From an uncultured Eubacterium sp. (GTDB lineage Bacteria; Bacillota; Clostridia; Lachnospirales; Lachnospiraceae): a stretch of DNA of 64,000 bases. The first letter of the stretch is position 1, and each line of letters starts with the position of its first letter. The notes under the pieces are model-generated. The model saw only the letters and a program-made list of their open reading frames with translations, did not search any database and was not told where the DNA came from. Location: contig CAKRFN010000010.1 in assembly GCA_934320655.1 (NCBI GenBank), forward strand, positions 38,154 to 102,153. The letters run 5' to 3'. The position numbers were made by a program, and so were the translations under genes. Below, piece after piece: positions 17,730 through 25,847 of this stretch.

Positions 17730-18725
17730 ATGCACATGGCAGATGCGCTGGTCACGCCGGCAGTGGCAGGTACGATGTATGTATGCTCGGCGGCAGTGGC
17801 AGCTTATTCGATAAAAAAAGTACGGCTGGAGAACGAGCCGAAAAAAATACCTCTTATGGGTGTGATGGGAGCGTTTGTGTTTGCCACACAGATGATCAAT
17901 TTTACGATTCCGGGAACAGGGTCGAGCGGACATCTGTGCGGAGGCATGCTGTTATCATCGCTGCTCGGTCCGTATGCGGGCTTTTTGACGATGATCGGTG
18001 TGCTGCTGATCCAATGCCTGTTTTTTGCGGACGGCGGATTGCTGGCACTCGGCTGTAACGTGTGGAATATGGCATTTTACGGATGCTTTATCGGGGCGCT
18101 GATCTGGAAGCTTGTGACAAAAAAGGGTTATTCCAAACGCCGGATTGCTGTTGCATCGGTGTTGGGCTGTGTGCTGACCTTGCAGATGGGAGCATTTAGT
18201 GTGACGCTGGAGACACTCGCATCAGGTGTTACAGAGCTGCCGTTTGGCGTGTTTGTGGCGACGATGCAGCCGATCCATCTGGCAATCGGAGCGGTGGAAG
18301 GTCTGATCACGGCGGCTGTGCTCGTATTTATCTATGAGGCAAGACCCGAATTATTATATGGAAAAAACGTGGCAGTGTCAGCAGATGGAAAGCTGTCCTT
18401 TCGAAAGACACTGGTTGTATTGGCGCTCGCGGCAGTTGTGATCGGTGGCGGATTGTCACTGGTGGCATCTGAATATCCGGATGGGCTGGAATGGTCGATG
18501 GAGCAGGTGGCAGGTACGGCCGAGCTGCAGGCGGACGGTGAAGCGTATGAGGCTGCGGCAGCCGTGCAGGATGCGACAGCGGTATTACCGGATTATGCGT
18601 TTCAGTCCTCAGATACAGCGGCAGGGACAGTTGTCTCCGGTATCGTGGGCAGCGTGATCGTCGTGGCGGTATGCGTAGGGGCATGTTATGCATTTCGATT
18701 TTTTAGGAGAAAACAGACAGCATGA
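17730..18725 (+). CDS. cbiM: Cobalt/nickel ECF transporter component CbiM, fused to a PDGLE (CbiN-like) domain
   Basis: 331 residues. The N-terminal MHMADALV stretch is the metal-binding start of CbiM/NikM S-components, so the start at 17730 is firm; GGGGGG lies upstream. Seven or so membrane segments follow, with the conserved GTGSSGHLCGGML. Residues ~225-330 add two membrane helices around a PDGLEWS motif, the mark of the CbiN/NikN-type domain, so the small auxiliary subunit is fused here. It imports Co2+ or Ni2+ with CbiQ and CbiO directly downstream (4-bp overlap with cbiQ). No cobalamin riboswitch is visible in the ~110-bp upstream gap. Cobalt versus nickel cannot be decided from sequence. 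Confidence 0.92.
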   Translation: MHMADALVTPAVAGTMYVCSAAVAAYSIKKVRLENEPKKIPLMGVMGAFVFATQMINFTIPGTGSSGHLCGGMLLSSLLGPYAGFLTMIGVLLIQCLFFADGGLLALGCNVWNMAFYGCFIGALIWKLVTKKGYSKRRIAVASVLGCVLTLQMGAFSVTLETLASGVTELPFGVFVATMQPIHLAIGAVEGLITAAVLVFIYEARPELLYGKNVAVSADGKLSFRKTLVVLALAAVVIGGGLSLVASEYPDGLEWSMEQVAGTAELQADGEAYEAAAAVQDATAVLPDYAFQSSDTAAGTVVSGIVGSVIVVAVCVGACYAFRFFRRKQTA

Positions 18726-19528
18726 GCCGGATGGGAAATGCGATTTATGAAATAAATGCGATGGAAACACTCGCAGCGAGAGACCAGTGGATGAATCATA
18801 TACATCCACTGGTTAAATTTATATTGACGGTCGGTTATATTGCGGTCGTGGTGTCATTTCCGAAGTACGATCTGATCGGACTGCTTGCGATGGTGGTCTA
18901 TCTGATTGCGGGATTTCTGCTGGCAGAATTATCATTTGGAAAATGTCTGCGGCGGCTGCGCGTTGTACTTTCGCTTGTCTGTGTCGTGGGGCTGGCAAAT
19001 CCTTTTTTTGACCGGACTGCGGTCTGGATCGGGGGTGTGTGCGTGCGCGCCGGAGTGATTTCAATGCTCACGCTGATGCTGAAAGGCATTTTTGCAGTGC
19101 TGGCATCGTATCTGCTCGTCGCAACAACCACACTTGAACAGATCTGTTACGCGCTGCAACTGCTGCATGTGCCGCGCATCATTGTGACACAGCTTCTGTT
19201 GACCGGACGTTACCTGACGCTGCTGCTCGCAGAGGTGAACCGCACCACACAGGCATATGCCCTGCGTGCGCCGAACCAGAAAGGTGTGCACTACAAAGTA
19301 TGGGGTTCGCTGACCGGACAACTATTGCTGCGTAGCATAGACCGTGCCAATGAGCTGTACGAGAGCATGACCCTGCGTGGTTATACCGGAGATTTTGGTT
19401 ATCTGGGCGCGCACACGCGCATACGGTGGCAGGATCTGGTGTATCTCGTTATCTGGTGCGCCGTATTTGCAGTCGCGCGTAAGGTGCCGGTGATCTTATG
19501 GGTAGGACGGTTCATAACAGGAGTATAA
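18722..19528 (+). CDS. cbiQ: Energy-coupling factor transporter transmembrane protein CbiQ
   Basis: 268 residues, five to six membrane segments. The T-component couples the ATPase to the metal-binding subunit: the coupling helices with Ala-Arg-Gly-type motifs appear as YALRAPN and SMTLRGYTGDF. The start overlaps the cbiM stop by four bases (ATGA), indicating translational coupling. cbiO follows after two bases. Confidence 0.92.
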   Translation: MSRMGNAIYEINAMETLAARDQWMNHIHPLVKFILTVGYIAVVVSFPKYDLIGLLAMVVYLIAGFLLAELSFGKCLRRLRVVLSLVCVVGLANPFFDRTAVWIGGVCVRAGVISMLTLMLKGIFAVLASYLLVATTTLEQICYALQLLHVPRIIVTQLLLTGRYLTLLLAEVNRTTQAYALRAPNQKGVHYKVWGSLTGQLLLRSIDRANELYESMTLRGYTGDFGYLGAHTRIRWQDLVYLVIWCAVFAVARKVPVILWVGRFITGV

Positions 19529-19530
19529 AA

Positions 19531-20265
19531 ATGATCAATATTCATGTGGAAAATGTCTCTTTTTCCTATGAGCAGGGAACAGAGATCTTAAAGCATCTGT
19601 CTTTTGATGTGTGTAAGCGGGAGTCGGTCGGGCTCATCGGGGCAAACGGTGCGGGAAAATCGACGCTGCTCAAGTTGCTGGTGGGGCTGAATCCTGCTTA
19701 TTCGGGAACGATTCAGATCGGGGAATATCCGGTAAAAAAACAATATCTGCCACAGATCCGCGCGAAGCTGGGCTATGTGTTTCAGGATTCGGACAGCCAG
19801 CTATTTATGTCCACGGTGTATGAGGACATTGCCTTTGCACCGAGAAATTATGGGCTGTCGCCGGAGGAGACCGATCAGCGGGTGAATCAGGCACTGGAGC
19901 TCACCGGAATCGGTCATTTGCGGGATCGCCAGATCCACAGGCTTTCCGGCGGGGAGAAAAAGCTGGTATCGATCGCAACAATCCTGTCGATGATGCCGGA
20001 GGCGCTGCTGATGGACGAGCCGTCGATCGCGCTCGATCCCCACAACCGGAGAAACCTCATTCGTATCCTCAATTCACTCGGACAGCCAAAAATCATCGCC
20101 TCACATGATCTGGATATGATTCTGGAGACATGCTCCCGCACAATTTTATTGTCAGGCGGTGAGATCGTATGTGACGGACGGACGGAGGAGATCCTGCGGA
20201 ATCGGGAGCTGCTCGAGGCAAACGGGCTCGAATTGCCCTTGTGTATGCAGGCATATGACAGATGA
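19531..20265 (+). CDS. cbiO: ECF transporter ATP-binding protein CbiO
   Basis: 244 residues from the ATG at 19531, which has AGGAG just upstream; an earlier ATG at 19498 inside cbiQ is disfavoured. Walker A GANGAGKST, Q-loop YVFQDSDSQ, signature LSGGEKK, Walker B LLMDEPS and H-loop ASHD are all present. It powers the cobalt/nickel importer with CbiM and CbiQ. Confidence 0.93.
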   Translation: MINIHVENVSFSYEQGTEILKHLSFDVCKRESVGLIGANGAGKSTLLKLLVGLNPAYSGTIQIGEYPVKKQYLPQIRAKLGYVFQDSDSQLFMSTVYEDIAFAPRNYGLSPEETDQRVNQALELTGIGHLRDRQIHRLSGGEKKLVSIATILSMMPEALLMDEPSIALDPHNRRNLIRILNSLGQPKIIASHDLDMILETCSRTILLSGGEIVCDGRTEEILRNRELLEANGLELPLCMQAYDR

Positions 20266-20340
20266 TTGGTTGTTGAAACGAGCTAGAAGTGCACAGCAAC
20301 AAATCATTTGCGAAAAAGTGAAAAATGTTGAAAATAATTA

Positions 20341-20369
20341 TTGACAAATCACACACAAGTGTATATAAT
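20341..20369 (+). promoter_or_regulatory. Consensus promoter of tRNA-Gln
   Basis: TTGACA (20341-20346), a 17-base spacer and TATAAT (20364-20369): a perfect sigma-70 promoter, 14 bases before the mature tRNA. Confidence 0.9.
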
Positions 20370-20383
20370 AATTTTTGTTGTGA

Positions 20384-20455
20384 AGCGCTATCGCCAAATG
20401 GTAAGGCAACGGACTCTGACTCCGTCATTTCCAGGTTCGAGCCCTGGTAGCGCTG
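20384..20455 (+). tRNA. tRNA-Gln (anticodon CTG)
   Basis: 72 bases. Acceptor stem AGCGCTA/TAGCGCT, D-arm with AAATGGTAAGGC, anticodon stem ACGGA/TCCGT around loop CTCTGAC (anticodon CTG), and T-loop GGTTCGAGCC. CCA is not encoded. A strong promoter lies upstream and a terminator directly downstream, so it is a monocistronic tRNA. No integrase or repeated 3' end suggests use as an attachment site. Confidence 0.95.
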
Positions 20456-20458
20456 CTA

Positions 20459-20488
20459 AGGCATCCGAGTTTATCGGGTGCCTTTTTT
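20459..20488 (+). terminator. Terminator after tRNA-Gln
   Basis: AGGCATCCGA pairs with TCGGGTGCCT and is followed by a T-run. Confidence 0.88.
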
Positions 20489-20582
20489 GCTATAAAAAAA
20501 CCAACTGGTATTTCTATCTAGGATCATAGTATAATCAAAGCATAGGATGGGTGTATCAATATCATAAGAGGAGACAACAGGT

Positions 20583-22109
20583 ATGAGGGTGATCGTAATT
20601 GAGGATGAGATAAGAATCCGCGAGGGCATCAGCAAGCTATTGGGGAAAATGGGTGAAAAGTTTGATGTGGTCGCTGAGGCGGAGGATGGCAAGGCTGGAC
20701 TGGCGCTCTGTCTGGAGCACAAACCCGATATTATCATTACCGATATACGGATGCCGGATATGGATGGTCTGGAGATGCTGGCGGTGCTCAAGGAGCAGGG
20801 TGTTGATTTTAACGCGATCGTGATTAGTGCATTTTCGGAGTTTGAGTATGCGAAAAAGGCGATTTCACTCGGCGTGACAGAGTATCTGCTCAAACCGATC
20901 TCTGTCATGGAATTTCGGGCGGCGCTAGAAAATGTAGAAAACAAAATTATTGAGAAACGCCAGAAAAAGCCGGAGCAGGTCGGAACGCTGTCACAGCTTT
21001 TGGGAGAGGCGCTGGACCGGGATATCACGGTCGATCCGGCGACAGAAAAATATCTGAGAGAAAACTATCATATTGATCCGAATCAGGAGCTGTTTTTAGT
21101 GTGTGTCTATCTCGGCAATGATTATGACAGCAGCCGTGAGAGCAACCGCAAAAAGCTGGAACGCACATTTACCTTTTATAAAGATATTTCTTATATTGTG
21201 CTGGAATCGCGTTATTACGGTTCTTTGATTACTGTCATTTACAACTACCAGAACGCCCATGATATTGAACTGTGGATACAGCACCAGATACTCAGGCAGG
21301 ACGATCTGGATGTGGTATACGGCTGTGTGCGCAGCAACGGTTTTTCCAATATCCGTGCGGCGGTCAGTGTCTTATATCAGTATATGGACTGGAATATCTC
21401 ATTTGAGAAAAAGATATTGATTTCGTATCCGAAAATCACACAGGTACATACGGAGATCTGTACCTATCCGGTCGAGGCGGAGTCACGGTGTAAGGTCGCA
21501 TTGTGTGCCAATGATTTTGACCGGTTCAAAAAATCTGTGCGGCAGGTGCAGGAGAGCTTTTTTGACGGAAAACTGTATGATCCAAGAGAGATCAAAGACG
21601 GTTATGTGCGGTTTATCTGGAAGATGATCGAGATCGCGAAAGATGTGTCCTTTATCGAGTTCCATGACATCAACTATCAGGAGCTGCTCAGCAAAGTTAT
21701 GAACGCAAAATCCAGACAGGAGCTGCAGGCGATCTGTGACGAGGTGTTTGACAATCTGATCGAGAAAAAGACGAGTGATGTAGCGGTATCAGATCTCACG
21801 GTGCTGCGGACGCAGAGTATCATCAATGAGTTCTATAATACAGGTATCACGTTGGATGAAATCGCGGCAAAGCTGAATATCACGCCGGAATATCTGGGCA
21901 CGAAGTTCCATAAAGAGACCGGCGTATCCTTTAAAAATTACATGAAGACCGTGCGGATCAATAAGGCGAAGGAGCTGCTTGTCGGCACAAGCCTAAAGCT
22001 CTATGAGATTTCTGAGCAGGTCGGCTATTCCGACCCGAAGTATTTCAGCAGGGTGTTCAAGGAGACGACCGGGCTGCTTCCGGCAGATTACCGAAAGACA
22101 AATAAATAA
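20583..22109 (+). CDS. YesN-type response regulator with AraC DNA-binding domain
   Basis: 508 residues. The receiver domain (1-120) has the acidic pair (IEDE), phosphoacceptor Asp54 (IITDIRMPD), and Lys in LLKPIS. A ~270-residue middle region of the YesN type follows, and the last ~100 residues hold the double AraC HTH (LDEIAAKLNITPEYLGTKFH, then ISEQVGYSDPKYFSRVFKE). It pairs with the YesM-type kinase at 24047, although two permease genes stand between them. It probably activates the ABC and glycosidase genes through the repeated boxes at 22115 and 25745. Confidence 0.93.
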   Translation: MRVIVIEDEIRIREGISKLLGKMGEKFDVVAEAEDGKAGLALCLEHKPDIIITDIRMPDMDGLEMLAVLKEQGVDFNAIVISAFSEFEYAKKAISLGVTEYLLKPISVMEFRAALENVENKIIEKRQKKPEQVGTLSQLLGEALDRDITVDPATEKYLRENYHIDPNQELFLVCVYLGNDYDSSRESNRKKLERTFTFYKDISYIVLESRYYGSLITVIYNYQNAHDIELWIQHQILRQDDLDVVYGCVRSNGFSNIRAAVSVLYQYMDWNISFEKKILISYPKITQVHTEICTYPVEAESRCKVALCANDFDRFKKSVRQVQESFFDGKLYDPREIKDGYVRFIWKMIEIAKDVSFIEFHDINYQELLSKVMNAKSRQELQAICDEVFDNLIEKKTSDVAVSDLTVLRTQSIINEFYNTGITLDEIAAKLNITPEYLGTKFHKETGVSFKNYMKTVRINKAKELLVGTSLKLYEISEQVGYSDPKYFSRVFKETTGLLPADYRKTNK

Positions 22110-22114
22110 TGACC

Positions 22115-22176
22115 TTTAGAAATTCCCCCTTTTTTAGAAAATTCGTATTTGGAATTATTGGATAAGAAGATACAAT
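22115..22176 (+). promoter_or_regulatory. Promoter with upstream direct repeats before the first permease gene (putative YesN-type site)
   Basis: Two boxes, TTTAGAAATTC (22115-22125) and TTTAGAAAATTC (22133-22144), are 18-19 bases apart and sit directly against a promoter TTTGGA (22148-22153), 17-base spacer, TACAAT (22171-22176). The same arrangement recurs at 25745-25807. Confidence 0.6.
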
Positions 22177-22207
22177 GATTTCACGGATGAACGAAGGGGG
22201 AATTTCT

Positions 22208-23113
22208 ATGAGAAAAGTAAAAGAATTTTTTCGTTATGACAATGTAGGTTTACTGTTCATTTTACCGGCGTTTATTTACATGATGGTTTTTGTGGGATAT
22301 CCGGTAGTCAGTAATATCATTCTGAGCTTCCAGAATGTGACAGTAAAAAACCTTGTGCACGGATCAAAGGACTTTATAGGATTCGCAAACTATATCACGC
22401 TGTTTCAGGATGAGGTGTTTCGAAAAGCGCTGTTTAACACGCTGCTCTTTACGGTCGCGTGTCTGATCTTCCAGTTTTTGATCGGATTTGCGCTGGCACT
22501 CTTTTTCACACACAAATTCAAATTTGCAAAGACGGTCAGAGGCTTGCTCATGATTCCGTGGATGATGCCGATGACTGTCACCGCGCTCATGTTTAAGTTC
22601 ATGTTTGCAACGGATGTCGGCATTATCAACTACATATTAAAATGTCTCGGTCTGATCAGCCAGAATGTCGACTGGCTGACGAGTCCAAAGACAGCGATGT
22701 TTGCCGTGATCGCTGCGAATGTGTGGATCGGAATACCGTTTAACACGATTCTGATATCTACGGGACTGACTACGATCCCGCAGGAGCTGTATGAGAGCGC
22801 TTCGGTAGACGGTGCGACGAGCCTGCAGCAGTTGGTAAAGATTACAATTCCGCTGCTGCGTCCGACGATCGAATCGGTGCTCGTGCTGGGATTCATTTAT
22901 ACGTTCAAGGTGTATGATCTGATCTATGTGATGACGGAGGGTGGTCCGGTAAATTCGACACATTTGTTATCGACCTATTCCTACAAGCTGTCGTTCGATC
23001 TGTTCAAATACAGTGAGGGCTCGGCAGTTGCGAATGTATTGTTTGTTATACTTGTATTAGTCGGTATTTTATATATGAGAATCACGATGAAGGGGGAGAG
23101 CGAAAATGAGTGA
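22208..23113 (+). CDS. Sugar ABC transporter permease, MalF type
   Basis: 301 residues from the ATG at 22208 with AAGGGGG upstream; an earlier in-frame ATG at 22175 overlaps the promoter and is rejected. Six membrane segments and the EAA loop (YESASVDGATSLQQLVKITI). It overlaps the next permease gene by eight bases. Part of the importer with the binding protein at 25848; no ATPase is encoded nearby. Confidence 0.92.
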   Translation: MRKVKEFFRYDNVGLLFILPAFIYMMVFVGYPVVSNIILSFQNVTVKNLVHGSKDFIGFANYITLFQDEVFRKALFNTLLFTVACLIFQFLIGFALALFFTHKFKFAKTVRGLLMIPWMMPMTVTALMFKFMFATDVGIINYILKCLGLISQNVDWLTSPKTAMFAVIAANVWIGIPFNTILISTGLTTIPQELYESASVDGATSLQQLVKITIPLLRPTIESVLVLGFIYTFKVYDLIYVMTEGGPVNSTHLLSTYSYKLSFDLFKYSEGSAVANVLFVILVLVGILYMRITMKGESENE

Positions 23114-23951
23114 GAAACGTATGGGGAAACTTGCAAATATGATATACTGCGCGATATCGGTCATCATTTTGTTTGTGCTGCTGTTCCCGATTTTCTGGAC
23201 ATTTATTACATCCTTAAAAACAGAGGCAGAGATTTTTCAGATTCCGCCGACATGGTATCCGCATGTGCTCAATACCAAGTCCTATGCGGCGCAGATTGAA
23301 ACCGGTGATTTCAACATGTTCCGGTCATTTGCAAACAGCTTTATCATTTCGGCATCTGCGATGTGCATTTCCGTCGTGCTGGCTGTTCCGGCGTCCTATG
23401 CGATCGCGAGATACCGGTTCAAGGGCAGGCTGCCGATTATGCTCGGATTTCTGGTGACACAGATGCTGCCGGTATCCGTGCTGCTCACGCCGATGTTTAT
23501 TATCTTTAAAAATATGCATGTTTATAATACATGGGGCGCTGCGATTTTAGCGGATGCGACGATCGGTATCCCGTTTTCGGTACTGATCCTAAAAAACTAT
23601 TTTGCTTCGATTCCAAAGGCGCTCGAGGAGGCGGCGTATATCGACGGCTGTACGAGAATGAGTGCGTTTTTCCGGATTCTGATACCGGTCACAAAGCCCG
23701 GCATCATAGTCTGTGCGATCTTTTCCTTCCTCTACGCATGGGGCGATCTCGCCTACGGCATGACATTTATACTCGATCAGGAAAAACGTCCGATCACGGC
23801 AGGTATCTTTAACTTTATGGGACAGTACGGCACAAAGTGGAGTTATCTGACGGCGTTTGCGATCGTTGCGATCATTCCGGTGGCGCTGATCTTTATCTTT
23901 ATGCAGAAGTATATTGTCAGCGGTATGACGAGCGGGGCAGTCAAAGGATAA
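23106..23951 (+). CDS. Sugar ABC transporter permease, MalG type
   Basis: 281 residues, six membrane segments, EAA loop LEEAAYIDGCTRMSAFFRIL. The start overlaps the previous gene, and a GGGGGAGAG ribosome binding site lies inside that gene's 3' end. Followed by a terminator hairpin at 23987 and then the sensor kinase gene, an uncommon order. Confidence 0.92.
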   Translation: MSEKRMGKLANMIYCAISVIILFVLLFPIFWTFITSLKTEAEIFQIPPTWYPHVLNTKSYAAQIETGDFNMFRSFANSFIISASAMCISVVLAVPASYAIARYRFKGRLPIMLGFLVTQMLPVSVLLTPMFIIFKNMHVYNTWGAAILADATIGIPFSVLILKNYFASIPKALEEAAYIDGCTRMSAFFRILIPVTKPGIIVCAIFSFLYAWGDLAYGMTFILDQEKRPITAGIFNFMGQYGTKWSYLTAFAIVAIIPVALIFIFMQKYIVSGMTSGAVKG

Positions 23952-23986
23952 TTGTTGATTATTTAAATTGAACAAGTTATGATGGA

Positions 23987-24018
23987 ACCAGAGTTGTTGT
24001 GAACAGCTCTGGTTTTTT
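23987..24018 (+). terminator. Terminator between permease and sensor kinase genes
   Basis: ACCAGAGTTGTT pairs with AACAGCTCTGGT around a three-base loop, followed by six T. A possible promoter (TTGATT 23955, TATGAT 23978, 17-base spacer) lies directly upstream, so the kinase gene may be attenuated or need read-through. Confidence 0.8.
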
Positions 24019-24046
24019 GCAAATGATATGGGTGGGGGATTTTTGT

Positions 24047-25744
24047 ATGCTAAAAGGCAGTATTCGTGCGACATTTACATGGGTGTTTATTTTTGCTTCT
24101 ATTTTACCCATTATCATTGTCGGCATCTTTTCTTTTTACAATATTTCACGGACAATACATATCAATTCGGAGACGCTCATCGCGGATAACCTTGAGCAGA
24201 TTGATTCGAACCTGCACATTCGGCTGGATTCGTATAACGATCTGCTTTATCAGTTATATACGGATGATAATATGGTGCAGTGGGTTGAAAATCTCGATGA
24301 TGGTGTGGATTATGCGCTGACGGTCAATCAGATGCGCCGCAGCCTGAATGCACTGCTCAACTCGAAGGGATACATTCGGGCGATCACGGTCGTGACACCC
24401 GGCGGAAAGGCCGTCACCTATGACCAGATGAGCCCGATTTCCGGTGAGAGTGCGTGGATCGGCAATTTTTCCAAAAGCATTGATGAAATATATACGGAGA
24501 GTACGGTGGATGGCTATGCCCATATCTATGAGACACAGTATGCGACGACATTTGCGAATCGGGATTATTATACATTTCACATCGTTCACCGGATCATCAA
24601 TTACCGCGACATCACTAAACAGTGTGGAATCGTGATTTTGTCGCTGGATCAGGAGCTGTTGGAGAATGTGTGCAACAATCAGGAGACGACAGATTTTATC
24701 TATATGATCAATGCCGAAGGGGAAAAAGTCTGTTATATGGATCAGGATATTTCCGATTATCAGGAGAGATCCGCGTATTCGTATTATGATGAGGAGCTGG
24801 GGTGGACGATCTGCTATTATCATGACGATCGTGAGCTCACACAATCGCTGCACAGCCAGTTCGCATTGATGCTGGGCGTGGCGCTGATCACACTGCTGTT
24901 TGCATTTTTGATTTCCTCCGGTATTGAAAAGGATATGAGCCGGTCGATCGCACTGCTGTTTCAGAGCATGAAGCGGATTGAGGCGGGAGATCTGTCTGCA
25001 CGTGTGGATAACCGCAATATGTCTCCGGCAGAGATTTCCCATATTGCTGATGGGTTTAACAAAATGGTAGAAAAGCTCGATGAAGCCCAGCAAAACGAAC
25101 GGGTTGCCACACAAAAGCAGCGCGAGGCACAGATTTCCGCGCTGGAAGCACAGATCAATCCGCATTTTCTGTACAATACACTCGATACGATCAACTGGAT
25201 GGCGATTGACAAGGATGAGTACGATATCAGCAATGCGATCAATGCATTGGCAAATATTTTCAGATACGCAATCGTCAACAGCAATCAGGAGGTCACAGTC
25301 AGGGAGGAGATCGAATGGCTCAGGCAGTATATCCATTTACAGCAGTTCCGGTTAAAAAACAGCTTTGCGTGCAAAATTGATGTTAATGCGGATGTGATGG
25401 ACTGCAAGGTACATAAGCTGTTGATGCAGCCGTATGTTGAGAATTCGATTATCCACGGATTTGAGGGAATGAAAGAAAACGCACTCCTTGAGGTAAAGCT
25501 GTTTACGCAGGAGGAGCATCTGATCATCCGGATCATAGACAATGGAGTCGGTATGCCGCAGGAGCTGCTGGCGCATATCAATTCGGGCTGCGAGGATATG
25601 ACCGGGGACCGGACGCATATCGGTATGTCAAATGTGGCGATCCGGCTGCGTATGTACTATGGGGAATCGGCACGTGTGGAGGCATCGGGCGGCGCAGACG
25701 GCGGAACGTGTATTCAGATTACGATACCTTTAAAGAAAATGTAG
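24047..25744 (+). CDS. YesM-type sensor histidine kinase
   Basis: 565 residues from the ATG at 24047, with GGGGGAT upstream. Two membrane segments (about 10-30 and 280-300) enclose an extracellular ~250-residue sensor of the Cache type. A HAMP domain follows (EAGDLSARV), then the His_kinase region with His373 in QINPHFLYNT and an HATPase_c domain (IDNGVGMP). This class senses extracellular carbohydrates and phosphorylates YesN-type regulators, here the one at 20583. The signal is probably the arabinoside substrate of the locus or its binding protein complex (inference). Confidence 0.92.
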   Translation: MLKGSIRATFTWVFIFASILPIIIVGIFSFYNISRTIHINSETLIADNLEQIDSNLHIRLDSYNDLLYQLYTDDNMVQWVENLDDGVDYALTVNQMRRSLNALLNSKGYIRAITVVTPGGKAVTYDQMSPISGESAWIGNFSKSIDEIYTESTVDGYAHIYETQYATTFANRDYYTFHIVHRIINYRDITKQCGIVILSLDQELLENVCNNQETTDFIYMINAEGEKVCYMDQDISDYQERSAYSYYDEELGWTICYYHDDRELTQSLHSQFALMLGVALITLLFAFLISSGIEKDMSRSIALLFQSMKRIEAGDLSARVDNRNMSPAEISHIADGFNKMVEKLDEAQQNERVATQKQREAQISALEAQINPHFLYNTLDTINWMAIDKDEYDISNAINALANIFRYAIVNSNQEVTVREEIEWLRQYIHLQQFRLKNSFACKIDVNADVMDCKVHKLLMQPYVENSIIHGFEGMKENALLEVKLFTQEEHLIIRIIDNGVGMPQELLAHINSGCEDMTGDRTHIGMSNVAIRLRMYYGESARVEASGGADGGTCIQITIPLKKM

Positions 25745-25807
25745 CTTAGAAAATTCTCCCTTTTTAAGATTTATTGCGTTTTGGAAATCCGCTTTCCAAA
25801 ATATAAT
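25745..25807 (+). promoter_or_regulatory. Promoter with upstream boxes before the binding-protein gene (matches 22115-22176)
   Basis: CTTAGAAAATTCTCCCTTTTT (first 12 bases 25745-25756) and a degenerate second box from 25763 precede TTTGGA (25780-25785) and TATAAT (25802-25807, 16-base spacer). Over about 43 bases it aligns with the site at 22115. Confidence 0.6.
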
Positions 25808-25847
25808 ACAAACATCATCAATGTTGAATTACATCAAGGAGGGCAAA

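Noticed and set aside
20384..20455. tRNA-Gln as an integration site
   Set aside because: No integrase gene and no repeat of the tRNA 3' end were seen in the window.
24254..25336. A 360-residue open frame on the minus strand
   Set aside because: It lies wholly antisense to the sensor kinase gene, whose domains and ribosome binding site are clear; the antisense product has no recognisable features.
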